DNA of 64,000 bases from Trichostrongylus colubriformis (taxonomy: Eukaryota > Nematoda > Chromadorea > Rhabditida > Trichostrongylidae). The position numbers and the translations under genes were made by a program. Location: the NCBI GenBank assembly GCA_963978905.1, contig OZ022258.1, forward strand, positions 56,900,591 to 56,964,590, read 5' to 3'. The notes under the pieces were generated by a model. It was not told the DNA's origin. It worked only from the letters and a program-made list of their open reading frames with translations, and ran no database searches. Below, piece after piece: positions 1-12,158 of this stretch. Within the stretch, counting starts at the first letter, position 1; every line of letters begins with the position of its first letter.

Positions 1-12
1 CTTTGTTTTCAG

Positions 13-3000
13 TCGAAATCATGCATTCGCGATGGGAAAACGTATTCTGATGGGCAAGAATGGCATACATCATCTTGTGAAGTTTGTCGATGTAAGAAAG
101 GAGTCGCTGTATGCAGTAAAATGACATGTCCCAAAACACCTGGTGAGTTTTTAGGTTAGGGGAAGGCGCTACAGTATGTTTTGCATAATTTCTTGCAATC
201 CAAGTGTTCGAATCGTTGAAAGAAACGTGCACGGCAGATCCATTATTCTAATTTCTTTCAAAATCGCTATACTAGATCCAGTAAATAACCCTTAATAAGA
301 ACAATCCAAATACGCAGAGATCGCAAAGAGCAACTCGGCTTCAAATTCCCGCCGAGCAAGTTGTGTTTGCCCAATAAGGGCCGCATGCAAAGTTTGAGAA
401 AAAGCGAAAATTCTAACATACATCGCTATACTAGATCCCCCAAATTCTTGGCCGGGTGAACGGGCCTCCAAGTAAAAGTTTGTCCCATCGTCCGCCGCGG
501 TTAGGAACGGAGAGTGGGACTGTTTACGTAATTTTCTGTTCGTACATTGCGTCTCCGACCGCTGCGGACGACGGGGTGGGTACTTGCTCGAAAGACCCGC
601 CCAACCGGCCGAGACTTGTGGTGTAGTACCTCGGCCGGCTTCACATTTTTTCGCGTGAAACTTTGCATGAAGCACACCTCGTTAGGCAAATACAACATGA
701 ATATATGGTTACCGAGAAATCTTATTTTTTCGTGAGCGATTCCTTCAAGTACCGTTTCAAATTCTGGGGACATTTGAACAATAATTCTTTAGCACAATGC
801 TCGTGGATCGTGATACCGGACGGTGAGTGTTGCCCGGTGTGTGTCGGTTGCCAGACGGAAAAACTTGAAAAGAAACGTAAGAACGAAAGCTGGCAGAAAG
901 ACGACTGTACGACGTGAGTTTCTAGAATTATCGGACGATTCAGAAGATTTCTGGAGTATCTGGAATATTTTTAATAGCTGAACTTCAGATGCACTTGTTC
1001 GGAAGACGGTACACCAGTATGCGAGAAGCACATGTGCAGTACAGAATGCGAGAATCCACGCAAAGTCGAAGGCCAATGCTGTCCTGTCTGCGACGGTAAG
1101 TACAGACCGCCTTGTAAACTGTTTTTTCTCACCTGGAGAAGATACTCATGCAGCTTCCGCTCATCTCGTGACTACGTCAGGACTATTCAACTAGGTCACG
1201 TCACGTAGGGAGATAATTCACAAGGATACCCCACCAAGGCCGTTGACACAGTTCGCGTGACGTGATAACCTATGTGGACAGTCCTGACTCACGTCCTTAT
1301 CGTTCCAAAGGGAAATTTAAATTCGTTTTTATAAGGCCCTTGACTCAACTCGTGTGATGTGGTGACCTACTTGAATAGCCCTGACTCACGCCTCATCCGT
1401 TCGAAGGGAAATGGATTGGATCTGAGTTTATTGATTTCATTCATTGATATGATTTTTCAGAGCCACTTTTGTTAACAATGCCCGTGGCTTGTCCATCTAT
1501 TGAGCACTGCCCTCTACGATGTGAAGCCGGTCTGATACGAGATGAACGTGGTTGTTTCCAATGTGAATGCGTCCCTTCAAGTCGTCCAGGTCGTTGCCCT
1601 GAACTCTCCGCACGGAACTGTGATAAGTAAGTTTGACCCAGCTTTCCTTGAATTCTCCTCCTTTCCCTTCTGATGCTGTTCTTTGAATGGGAGTCATATC
1701 CTCCTTCACTACCGCTTCATAACATCATAATCATATCTGATTTATTTTTCAAATTAGTCGTGGTACTCGAAAGCCTAAAGTGGGAACATTACTTTTTAAA
1801 ATATTACTTTTTCCATTTTTTATGTTTTCTTACTTTGAGGTAGGTTTTTTCCTGAAACGTTTTGAAGTTGTGTATGGTTCCTTAGCGTCACTCAGTTGAT
1901 GTTTCAAAATGTTATACTGGAAGCTGTTTGCTGTGAACTTAACGCAGAAGCAGAAAAAACTTTAACCATTCTTTTTTTATTGCTTATTACATGCACAAAA
2001 AGTACATAAATAGTATGCTCATCTCAACATACAGAAACATATTTAGAACAGATTTGTGAAGGAGCAACATTAAAAATAGTTCAAGCAAAATTTCAAAACA
2101 TCAAGTTATCTTCCTCTCTAAATTCTATGTGAAATGGAATCAAATCGTGAAATATTCAAAAATCTGCTATTTATAGGCAGTGCGCTCACGGCTATACAAA
2201 AGACGCGAGCGGTTGTGTGGTGTGTAAGTGCGCGAAATGCCCACCGCTCCATCAATGTCTCAAGCACTGCCTTTATGGTTATGAGACGAACAGTGTCGGA
2301 TGCCCTGTGTGCAAATGCAGAGGTAATCGCTTAGATCACGCTCCTTTCACTATCTTTTCATTTTTCCGCTTAAACTCGTCAACCTCGTGGTCATTATCGA
2401 ACCTCCTATCCCCATAAGGCCTCGTTCATACTTTGCGCACGGACGCCGGCACCGGCAGTGCCGGCGCCTGTGCGCAAACTATGAACGCGTCCTTATAGTG
2501 GCAAACTATGCCAAAATTCGTATTCGAATTCGCGGCTCTAACCACGATCATCATACTGTAGTGTGGTTGGGTCGAGCGTTTCACAAACGGAGCGAATTAC
2601 CAGAGAGCTGCCGAAGTCGGAGGTGGGCGTATGATTTTGACGCCGTCGCTGCCGGTGCCGGCATCGGCGTTCTGAAACGGCCGAAGCTTTCGCTAAGGGG
2701 ATTTTGGGGATTTTATAAAGAGCGTAGGCCATACCCATAGGTTTTTATTTGAAATGGAGCAATCAGCTAAGGCTTTTCGTGTACTAAATTTTCGTTAACC
2801 TTTCAGCAATTTCACGTATAGAAGCAAAGCTGACGATACCTGAGAAGATTGGCCGTCTTGCCGGCTGGGACAAATGTGTCTCGCTCACAGCCTCTGGTCG
2901 CATCGCCGAAAGAGATGGCGGCGAATGGTGGAGTGATGGCTGCCGACACTGCTTTTGCGAACAGAAACAGGTCCGAAATTTTTTTGCGTAGTTTGTGGCA

Positions 3001-6000
3001 GGTATGCACTGTTAGGTCCCGACACGACATTGGTTGAAGTTTGTGTTAGGCCGCGTTCATACTTTGCGGTGCCGGCGACGCTGCGTGCTTCTGCATCTCC
3101 GCCTGTAGACTTGTTGCATTCGTCGTCTCTGCATCTTCCCCGTGCCACTCTGCACCGCTGCCTGTGAATGCAGCCAAGCCCTACTGGTGCGAAGTATGAA
3201 CGCGTCCATATCCAGCACGCAGCGCATTTGCGCGGGAATGGGAAGGGACGAGTGACGCCGAGGTCCCAGCGGCCATTCGAATTGGTGTGGTCGACATCTG
3301 ACCCACTATTTAAGGCCACACATGATCGTTTTTGAAAAGGTTGCATAAAGGTAATTGTGGGTCGTTTTAGGAGTACTGCTCGCTAATTTCTTGCGCTCCC
3401 CGTCCAGACGATTGTCCAGAAGCAAGCTGGATACAAGAAGAAGGTATTGTTCAGTAACGCTTTTAAGATCGGTTTCAGAATACTAAACAACGAGTTTCAG
3501 GAGCATGCTGCCCATCTTGCATGGCCACATCGAACAAATCAGTGCTCGCATCAAAGCACGAACATACCGTGTGCCAATCACCAGGTTCCGGTCGGATATT
3601 CACAGGTGCCTGAGTCATCAGTTAAATAGGCTTTAGCGACGAATTTCAGAATTCATCCATTACCAAAGTTTTGAATAGGCGGAGACGGTTTAGTGACAGG
3701 TGGAGCGTAATCCCACCTGCATGATGCTGGGATCAAATCTCGCGTCAAAGTCCGCCCAGGCCAATCATGCCGTCCATCCCTCAGGATACTAGATGAATTG
3801 GTTTTGGGGATAGAAGCAGGCTCGTAGATCGGCCGGACCTAGCGTCATTGTAAAAGCCAGTTCACATTCACCTTCCACCACGATTCTGTATGGAAGTAGA
3901 TTGTGTGGCGCATCCCAACAAAGACTGAGCAACGCTAAAACCTTACCCTTTATCTATTTGAAATACTGGATGTATATTGCTAATTTTTCTTAGACGGAGA
4001 GACCTGGCAACTGGCGCCCTGTGTCTCCTGCACATGTCGTGTTGGTCATGTTCTATGTCTTGCCGTCGAATGTCCTCCTATCGCCTGTAACAATCCCATT
4101 CTGCATCATGACGACCAATGCTGCCCCAGGTACTGCTTGTAGTGATCTCGATGAGAGGTAACAAATGATAAACCTTTTTTTTTTCTAGATGTCCAACTAA
4201 CACCACCGAGAAGTCCGATTCATCAGTGATTTGCACCGATAGCTATGGTACTGCTCATATGGCTGGTAGGTGGTTCAAATTGCCCTCCAAAATTTCTTGA
4301 ACTGCATCGAAATCTGATTTTATAAAATGTCACGTATGATATTTGACCCTCAAAAAGAATCGTCCCCTGGCCACAGTGACTCACTAGTCTCTTAAAGGCG
4401 GATGAACAAGTGTACATATTTTAAGGAATCTTTCATGGAAGTTTGAGTTCGTCCGTTGTTCCCATAAATTTACGTTGTATTCTTCTACGGGCCACATACA
4501 AAGTTTCACCCAAAAAGCAAAAATCCGGCTGAGGTTTCTCCTCAAAATAACGTCTTTTTCTCCTCAATTGGGCTGTTCGTGGAGATGAGGCTGCGAGAGC
4601 TCTGAGATCAAAGCGGTCACGTGGTCAGAGACTCAGAGTGAGACGCGAATCAACATTGGGCGCGAAATTTTCAACTGCTCTCTTCCCGCCGACAACTGTT
4701 GAAAGATTGTTCGGAGGGATTCAAACGAGTTGCTGTTTCTCTGCTGTTCTCTCCTTATTTTTCGCTTTCTGCTTCAGCATAAAGGCAATTTTTCCGTTTT
4801 TTTCGTGTTTCTGTTCATGTGCTGTATCTAGTAGGGTGAATCAGGAGGGATTACAGACATGAAATTACCATGTACTATTTTTTCCAGTCTACCGCTACGT
4901 TGATGTGGCTGTACTTGTGCTTCCACTTTACGCGCAGCTTACCAATTGTGGTTGATGGGGTTCCGCTCTTACCATCAGCGTGCTTATTGTGATTGAGAGA
5001 GAGAGCTCCAGTGTGATTAGTTGAATCGACCATATTCAGGTGCTTCTTGGAGGACGGACGACTGTACGTCTTGTGCATGCGGCAAGGACGGTAAAATTGT
5101 GTGCTATCGCCAACAATGCGACACGGATGCAACTTGCCGTGGAAAACCGCTAACCATCAAAGGACGATGCTGCCCTGTTTGTGAAGGTAAAGCTGCGAGA
5201 CATCAAGGCCAACGAATGTGACAATGGCAGGGCTCTTGCCGTGCTTCTTTTCAATTTTTGATGGATTTAACTCATTCCAGACGCCCTATCAACATCTGTG
5301 TGCTCATTCGACTCGTCCGTGTACGCGGTCGGTGAGGAATGGCGTCAAGACACATGTACCAACTGTTCTTGCCAACCGGGTGGACGAACTGTCTGCCGTC
5401 AACTCGTCTGCCCGCAGTGCGTCGAGCCGGTACCCATTGAAGGACATTGCTGTCCACTGTGTAAAGGTAGGATTTCTGATGCTGATAGATAGTCAGTCCC
5501 ATCAGGACATTAATCGATAGTTAGAGACACCGTTAGGGATAATGAGCGGAACCAGGACTTGCAAGACATCTCCTCTGTAAATGAAGGGACTGCTTTTAAA
5601 TAGATGAAACGCGTGCTAAAAAAACTTTTTTGGGGTTTTATCGCGGGTGCTTTCGATGATTCGTTTTTATCTGTCTTTTAGAGCTTGAGGTTCAAAGTTC
5701 GCGATTTAAACATTTCAGTCGCTTAGTCGATACGTATCTTGACCTTCTCCCCTGAGTCGCGCGAGTGTGTGGAGTTATGTCAAATTTTCGCACGGCGAGC
5801 GGCGCCGCAGATTTCTTCGCGTGTGATTGCGTACATTACAACACTCCTTTTAGAGTTTTGCGCCCGAATTGATTATTTCTTATTTAGGATTGTTATCATA
5901 TAATGCTATCACTTCTTTCACTTTTTATGTTACTATTCTCTCTTTTTAGAGCTTAAAAGTTGTTGTTCTTGAATGATGATGAGATGAAGAGCTATTTTTT

Positions 6001-8703
6001 CATGGTACCAGACCCTCACGTCCTGAGCGGAATTTTAACCGACCGCGGCAAGTTGCGCCGCTGGCACCGCAAGTGCGACGTCGCTCAGCGAAAATTCGAC
6101 ATAAGTCTACGCAGCCGAACCGCGCGATCGATTGAATAACTTGATCGATATGTACCTTTCCTTCCGCCCGAATAGCGCGATCGCCTGAATCGCGATTTCT
6201 GGACAGTACCTTACATTACATCGGCTTCCCTGAACTCGAGACACCCCGTAGTTGACCCCATGCGTCATCTTCAACTTCTTTACACTATTATTCCCCACAG
6301 TTAACTGCTATGCTCTTTCCATAATTTGGTACAAAGTTTCGTTAAAACTAAGTTTTCTTACTGTCTTCCTTTACAGATCAAGGTTGGGTGGCGTTCAGTG
6401 AAGGTGTCGGCTCATCGCTAGCACCTCCAGTTGAATCATCAAATCATCTACCGATGGTCGGACTCTGCTTCATGACTCTTGCAATGATCGGACTCATTGT
6501 GTTGCTGCTTATTCTCTACAAGAGAAGTCGTGGCGATACAAAGGTAATCTTTTGTGGATCTATTGGTATCCTTAGCATTCGCTCACAAACCTTCTGAAAT
6601 CTTCTATGAAATCCGCAATTTTCCCCATTTTATACCCTCATCCATTACAAAGGCATACAGGTGATGAGTAAAGGGGGGGGGGGTTCTAATAAGCGATTTC
6701 TCCACGCAAGGCTCCTGTTCACTCAATCTGGCAATGCAAATAAGTTAGACTATGTTTCACGCCGTCAATTGACTGTTTTGTGATGCGCCATCTTTTAAAC
6801 TTCCTTCTCAATTGCGGAGCGGCTTGAATGTGAATAAATTGTGTATATTTGCAATATCCAAAAAAGTAAATTTTTTTCAGAAGTCTTTTGAAAAAACCTC
6901 ATCATGTGTGCGATTGTCAGCATCGAAGCAGATCGGCTCAATTCCACATTTAGTCGAATGGCCACCAACTTCGCGGAAAATATCTCACGAAGATGGCCAG
7001 AGCGAGAGCCTCCTCTCCACTGTGTACGGGTCTCTTTTTGAATCTTCTTTGTTTTTGTTTGCTTTTCGCTTTTTTTTCTTCCAAGATATTGAAGATAATT
7101 ATTGGAATGTTGTGGTATTTCGGTGATACTATGCAGTACTTTTACCGTGGGACCATGTTTAAGTGGTCTGTAAAAAGGGAAATGGCTAGAAAACGAAGTT
7201 GAGATTGACTTCGATGGGGGTCTTTGTATAGCTACTCCCACCTTCTTAAAGTGTACCTTCAACGGTTGAGTGATTGGGGGTGTGTGCCTTTATGACGCAT
7301 ATGGCTGCGTGTGGCACGCGACGCCACCGTATTAGTTGGGTCCTGAAGCGATTACGTCCAAAATGATGCATAGGACACTGCCATCGTTTTAAGAACCAAT
7401 TAAGACAGCGTTCTTAGTTCACAACCATCTGTGATTGGATTTTTCGTGACGGTAGCAATTTTCTCTTTGAATTGCTCTAACCTTGATTACGATATGCTAA
7501 TAATCACCCCCCGTTGTCCCGATCCTTATCATGAATACATGGGAACATCAGACATGGGATTTGGAGCCCTTGTGGGAATAAATAGGAATAGCCCTTTCCC
7601 CATGGCTAGCTAAGGAGCTAAGCAAACCGGACACTTTTGACAAACGGCTGCTACCGTAATCAAGTTTTCGCGCCAGGGCGCGTATTGACGCTGCTCGTTG
7701 TCATCACACACTCTCTCGCGTTTTGTCGTTCTCTCTGCGCTCTCCGCGTAGGAGAAGGCATGTGGCAAACTGCCCGTGAATTGTACCACGCAAGCCGTCC
7801 AGGGCAGGCAACACCCAATGCACTACTGAGAGCGGCAGGGCGAGAGGAGCCGAGGGATGGGGAGAGAATGGGGGAACGTGATGGGTCACGGTGACGGTTC
7901 TCAAACCGTCCCCAATTTTTGGAGGCGCACGGGATATGGTACGCATGCGCTCATCGAGGAGCTCTACGGTTGCGGTAACATATCGGGGGTGATAGAGTTG
8001 GGTCACGGGGCACACCTATGTTGTAATGTTAGGAATGTTCGCCCATATTAGCCCCTGCGTCGAAGGTTCCTTCCCCTGCAATGCACGCGAAGCGCGCCAC
8101 GAGTCGCGTGACGACGAACTTAGGTGCTTCACAATTAAGGGGGAGGCATCCCACAACACATCTGGACCCTATTTTGACCTAAACCGTGGAGGGGAAAAGA
8201 GTCCTTCCTTCCCCCTCCAAGGCTTAGGCAAAGTATACGCGTGAATACACAGATTGACCATCAAGGATCTCTCCATGATGCGCAGATAAGCAACTTTTTA
8301 GAAGATGCCCCCTCCCCTCATTGCGATAGCACTCAAACGTAAACATTGAAACATCACCTTTTAACATAATTCCTTCGTTCTTTGTGTTTGAGGTAAGCAA
8401 ACCAAACCCAAAACACTTGGAGTATGTAAGGAAGCATGTGTTGGTCCTGCCACGAAAACCTGATTACGGTAGCAGCCGTTTGTCAAAAGTGTCCGGTTTG
8501 CTTAGTTCCTAGCTAAGTTCTGCAAGTAAATAAATAATGATGAAAGTTTAGAAGTTCGTTATATCTATATCATGGTTTTTAGCTCGGACACAATGACCGC
8601 AACCAGCTGTGCGTCGTCAGGAGCCGATGGGCACGTCGACACACAACCACTTACTGGTCGTCCACAACAGCCGCGACAGGAACATTTCCAGTGTCGTGTC
8701 TGA
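13..8703 (+). CDS. crm-1: CRIM1/CRM-1-like cysteine-rich transmembrane protein (3' part, 15 exons)
   Basis: Exons: 13-142, 793-913, 989-1095, 1461-1626, 2177-2322, 2807-2970, 3371-3443, 3501-3584, 3994-4129, 4189-4265, 5040-5186, 5281-5466, 6377-6543, 6881-7029, 8583-8703. All junctions are GT-AG and phases agree, giving 657 residues with the 5' end missing. Visible order: VWC 1 (about 1-64), VWC 2 (65-119), three antistasin-type Cys domains (about 128-223), VWC 3-6 (about 240-310, 326-377, 388-450, 455-512; each ends CCPxC or CCPxCx), a membrane helix (about 538-559, followed by YKRSR), then a ~95-residue cytoplasmic tail ending EHFQCRV. This is the order in CRIM1, which binds BMPs at the surface of secreting cells; C. 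elegans CRM-1 promotes DBL-1/BMP signalling. The IGFBP-type N-terminus expected in the family would lie upstream of the window. The last two exons were chosen because phase 2 at 7029 joins phase 2 at 8583; the tail sequence itself is not conserved enough for me to confirm. Confidence 0.92.
467..770. repeat. Dispersed repeat, copy 1 (in crm-1 intron 1)
   Basis: This block is clearly related to 48281-48580 in the same orientation. Shared stretches include TCGTCCGCCGCGGTT, GCGTCTCCGACC, CCGGCCGAGACTT and a tail with TCGGTGAAACTTTG-like sequence. It fills most of the 650-bp intron and ends about 20 bp before exon 2. No coding potential or clear terminal repeats were seen. It is probably a non-autonomous element of unknown class. 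Confidence 0.7.
2418..2492. mobile_element. Family A MITE (GGCC...CGTTCATACTTTGCG termini)
   Basis: Short inverted-repeat element in crm-1 intron 5. Left end GGCCTCGTTCATACTTTGCG and right end TGCGCAAACTATGAACGCG pair as a hairpin. It is flanked by TAA (2415-2417) on the left and TTA on the right. Related copies lie at 3049, 13120, 23027, 23250 and 53612. A TAA/TTA 3-bp target site is typical of PIF/Harbinger-type MITEs; the class is an inference. Confidence 0.75.
3049..3207. mobile_element. Family A MITE, longer copy
   Basis: In crm-1 intron 6. Starts TTA|GGCCGCGTTCATACTTTGCG and ends GCGAAGTATGAACGCGTCC. The middle contains the module also found in the copies at 13120, 23027 and 53612 (CACTCTGC, GCCTGTGAA and similar, in either orientation). 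Confidence 0.75.
3672..3850 (+). repeat. tRNA-derived SINE-like repeat
   Basis: In crm-1 intron 8. An RNA polymerase III A-box-like GGTTTAGTGACAGGTGG is followed about 40 bases later by a B-box-like GGGATCAAATC, then a tRNA-unrelated tail. The same head and tail order occurs on the minus strand at 19808-19655. The fold is too degenerate for a working tRNA, so it is read as a SINE. Confidence 0.6.
7606..8515. mobile_element. ~910-bp terminal-inverted-repeat element inside crm-1 intron 14
   Basis: Terminal inverted repeats of about 60 bp: left CTAAGCAAACCGGACACTTT and onward, right arm its complement at 8450-8515, both containing CAAACGGCTGCTACCGTAATCA. No transposase is visible between them, so it is non-autonomous. 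It explains most of the 1.55-kb length of this intron, which otherwise joins exons 6881-7029 and 8583-8703. Confidence 0.8.
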
Positions 8704-9608
8704 AAACTGCAAACCACCCAAGAAGAGCGCTGAATCCTCTGTCGCACAATGTCGGCACTGCTAGCTCTTAGCTGAATAGACCACACCCAGTTTTATATTT
8801 CGAACCACCTCTGCTCAATGACTTTGCCATGCACACCCGGTTACGGCGGCGCAATCTGCGCCAATATCGATATATAGGGGATACGGTAGCCGACATTGTG
8901 TGTGGGGTTACGGTGGCTGCATGTCTGTGGTATGCTTCGTGAGGCATCCAATCCAGTGAGCGAGACACTTGTACAGAAAATATATTTCTTAAACACGCTT
9001 TGCTATTTTTGGAAATTTCATATGTTGATTGATTCATCCTCCATTCACATGTGTCGGTCAACGTACCACATCTCATCTGCTAGTCTGAAAGGTTTTTACA
9101 GTGTCCCAAATCACTTGAACCAATCGATAACACGGGACATCATCCTTGAATTATTTTCTCATAAATTACCGTATATGCATCATATATACGAGTGGTTTTT
9201 TGAATTCGTACAGCTGAGATTGAGCGATTGAGGTCGGAAAAAGCCGTGCCGTGGGTTATTCGAAGATTGACGCACGCACCCCAATTTCTGTTCAAGGTTT
9301 TTTTCCCGAGCTCTGAAATCTCCATTGAATTTCTTCTGTACGGATTCAAATATTGCTCATGTCCTACAAATTATATTTTCTGAAGCGTCAATCAATATTT
9401 GTATCAATATTTTCAATCGATAACCCAAATGCGTGTGCGTGTGTGCGTGTGTTAGTTGGTTGTGTCTCCCTACTCCAAATATATCATGTTCATATTTTCG
9501 TTTCGTATATCGTACGTCTATAGTTCAGTCACTTTGAAATCGATCATACAGTGTTCCATGGTGTAGATTTATCGATTTATTGATCGTAATCATCGAGAAC
9601 ACAAATAT
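8704..9608. other. 3' flank of crm-1; no gene seen
   Basis: Probable 3' untranslated and intergenic DNA. There is a GT-rich simple repeat at 9429-9453. No canonical AATAAA was found close to the crm-1 stop codon; an AATATA-type signal near 8978 is possible. Confidence 0.4.
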
Positions 9609-10122
9609 TAGGTTGGACGGGAAGTTCTGGGACACTTTTTGTTTTTTCCTGTAGAAACCTGTAAAGCTTCGGGAGCATTTGGTAGTGGGGGGTATATGAA
9701 GCGTCTGAAAAGGGCTTCTGAATAGCACATTCATATTCTCTACGGCTTCAACTAGCAGTGAATTTACGGCAATTTCGCGAAAGGTGCGAAATTCACGAAC
9801 ACCGCCTCGGTTCCTCAGCATGCGAGGCCACTAACAAAATTAACCAGTCGATGGACCCAGGTACTGTCTCTCATATGGCGGCAGCCCGATGGCTCGATCG
9901 GCTCAAATTGGAACAGGAAAATATTCAAAAAATTGCATTGAGAAAAAAACTTTTTTTTTTGAAAATTTTCAAAAAAATAGGAAACTGTTACCATCCAACA
10001 CGACAGCCACTGCCGATCTCTACTGCAGGCAATTGGACACCGGAGCGCCAAAACTTACCGGAAAAATGGACCAAGACCAAGGTTTTTCTCACAAGGTGTC
10101 CCAGAACTTCCCGTCCAACCTA
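9609..10122. mobile_element. Mariner/Tc1-type non-autonomous element
   Basis: Perfect 25-bp terminal inverted repeats (9611-9635 and 10096-10120; left begins GGTTGGACGGGAAGTTCTGG) lie inside a TA dinucleotide on each side, the target site used by Tc1/mariner transposons. The interior (510 bp) has no recognisable transposase with a DDE/D motif, so it is a deletion derivative or MITE. Confidence 0.85.
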
Positions 10123-11900
10123 ATAGAAACGTGTCTGTACGTATTACATACATATATCCCGGCTAGTGAAAAATTCATTATCATCCTTCTCCTATTCTCC
10201 TCTCATTTTCCCATTATAAATACAGGGCATTGTACATAGCACAGAAATGAACTTTATGTTGTGATGTGTGTGTGACTAATTTATTGCACGGCGACGATTA
10301 TATTGATTTTTCACGCGTGCGCGCGTAGTATCTACCATAAACGCACCGAAACCGTGTTCATCGCGTCGTTATCGGTCTTCTAGAAAGGTGATTATTGTAT
10401 TTCAATTTTGTGTTTGTTCAGTAATAATAGAAATGTACCACCACGAGCTTCAGTTTATACGCGTTTAAAATGCATATTGATCCTTATCGATTTTCGCAGT
10501 CGTTCCAAGTAATATATAAAAAGTGTTTGTGTTTTCATATTCACTATCACCGTCTCTGACTTGTTCTAATCGATTCTGCGAATAAATAGCTTTAAGTTGT
10601 AAAAATTTTTGGAAATATTTTGATTGCCATGGAAATGGCCATATGGCATGTGCCACGTACTTGACTTTGACACAAAGCTGCACACACCTTTATAAGCATG
10701 CTTTTTCGTGCAAAAGCAAGTGACTTTGACCTCATTAACTTCTCAGCACCGCAAAAGAACTGTCTACACTGATCGCCTGCTGTTTGTGGAGCTCTCCACA
10801 ACTCGGAATCGTTACGTGACACCAGGTACAGCTTTTCGATCCCCTGTTTCGAGTTTTGCACGGGGATTAACCATATAAAGTCGCCTTAAAGGCGCTGGAA
10901 GGGCTGAATTTGGCAGATTGTGAAACATGAATGGAAAGGCTTAGCAGTTCAACAGTAGGGAAAGAACGATAAACGGCAAAAAAACGAGAAATGAGAAGCA
11001 CTTCTGCTCACACCTCCCTAACTCATCTCTGCGTCACTAGCCGGGGTAGATCGCAGACGGAAGAGAAGCAAATCCACTGGCTGCAAACCTTGTCCTGCCC
11101 TCGTCTGTAAGTTGCCCTGCTGATGAACTGCAGAACGACACGCCGCGCTGAGTGATCGTGATAAGACCTCAAGCCACATCTCCGGGTTTTGCTGCACATC
11201 CCCTCTTCTGAAGTGGGAGTTTTGTTTTCAGAGAACATGTATTTCCTGTTCTCACTTTCTCGTTACCCCTCCCGCTGCCTTGGAAAGTAGATGAGAAGGT
11301 TTTCAAGCTATATGGTAATGCGACTGTGAATAGTATAGGGGAAAGAGGGTGGGTTGACGTTTAGGGATAAGGGGTAACTTAAGTTAACGTTTTCGCATTG
11401 AAAAAGCCGCAGTGGCGGGGATAACGCGCGGCCATGGTAACCCCGCCTGCAAGTGGACGTTTTTGACGTTGCGTACTGCTAGCATGTGTCACATACGACT
11501 TGGTGTCTATTGGAACGGATATGTATGCATGTGCTGAACATAAACCATCTGAATTAGCTATCAAAACGATACTGCTTTTCACAATTGGCAACCTCTTTAC
11601 AAATTTATAGAATGTCACGAATTCTTTATCAGCAGTATTGAAGGAAAAGCTCGCAAAAAAAAACAATTGGCAAAAATCTTTATTACAACAAAGACGACAT
11701 CACAACACTGTAAAAAAAATTTCTGGACACTGCTCTATTGCATTCTCTTTTTAGACCTCTTTCTTGCCTTCATCTTTATCGGCAGTACGTATACTACGAT
11801 CAATCAAATATATGACAAGCTCCATAACCGCGATAAGAAGGGCGAGAAATGTCAGATCAGAAATGAAGCTCATAGCTGAAAAGCTACCCATTGGAGATCG
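10123..11900. other. Intergenic; no gene recognised
   Basis: No open reading frame here shows a known domain or convincing splice structure. The block at about 11040-11200 is related in inverted orientation to 43795-43935 (inside the lipase gene), so it is a dispersed repeat. Confidence 0.4.
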
Positions 11901-11901
11901 C

Positions 11902-12158
11902 GACAAGTGGGGGTGGGGTCCGCGAGGTCGAATTTCCGCTTCTCGGCGGTGCACTCGCGGCGCCCCCGTACGACTCGCCGTATCGATTGCCCGTGGGAAA
12001 ACAGCCGAGCGTGACTGCGTCACGTCTGCGCTTTCCACTCATGCCACACTGCCTCGCTTGAAGGCTGCCATGCCCTGCCACTGGCACTCGCACCCGCCGT
12101 GCCGCTCATCGCGCGCAGCCGCGCGGAAATTCGACCTCGTGACCCCACCCGACTAGTG
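11902..12158. mobile_element. MITE with GGGTGGGGTC...GACCCCACCC ends
   Basis: About 30-bp inverted termini: the left arm GGGTGGGGTCCGCGAGGTCG matches the complement of the right arm near 12123-12150 except for small changes. The GC-rich interior has no convincing gene. Confidence 0.75.

Noticed and set aside
7030..7126. Continuing the crm-1 exon past 7029 to a stop at 7126
   Set aside because: The extension is a pyrimidine-rich stretch read as Phe/Leu runs; splicing to 8583 gives a better tail and matching phase.
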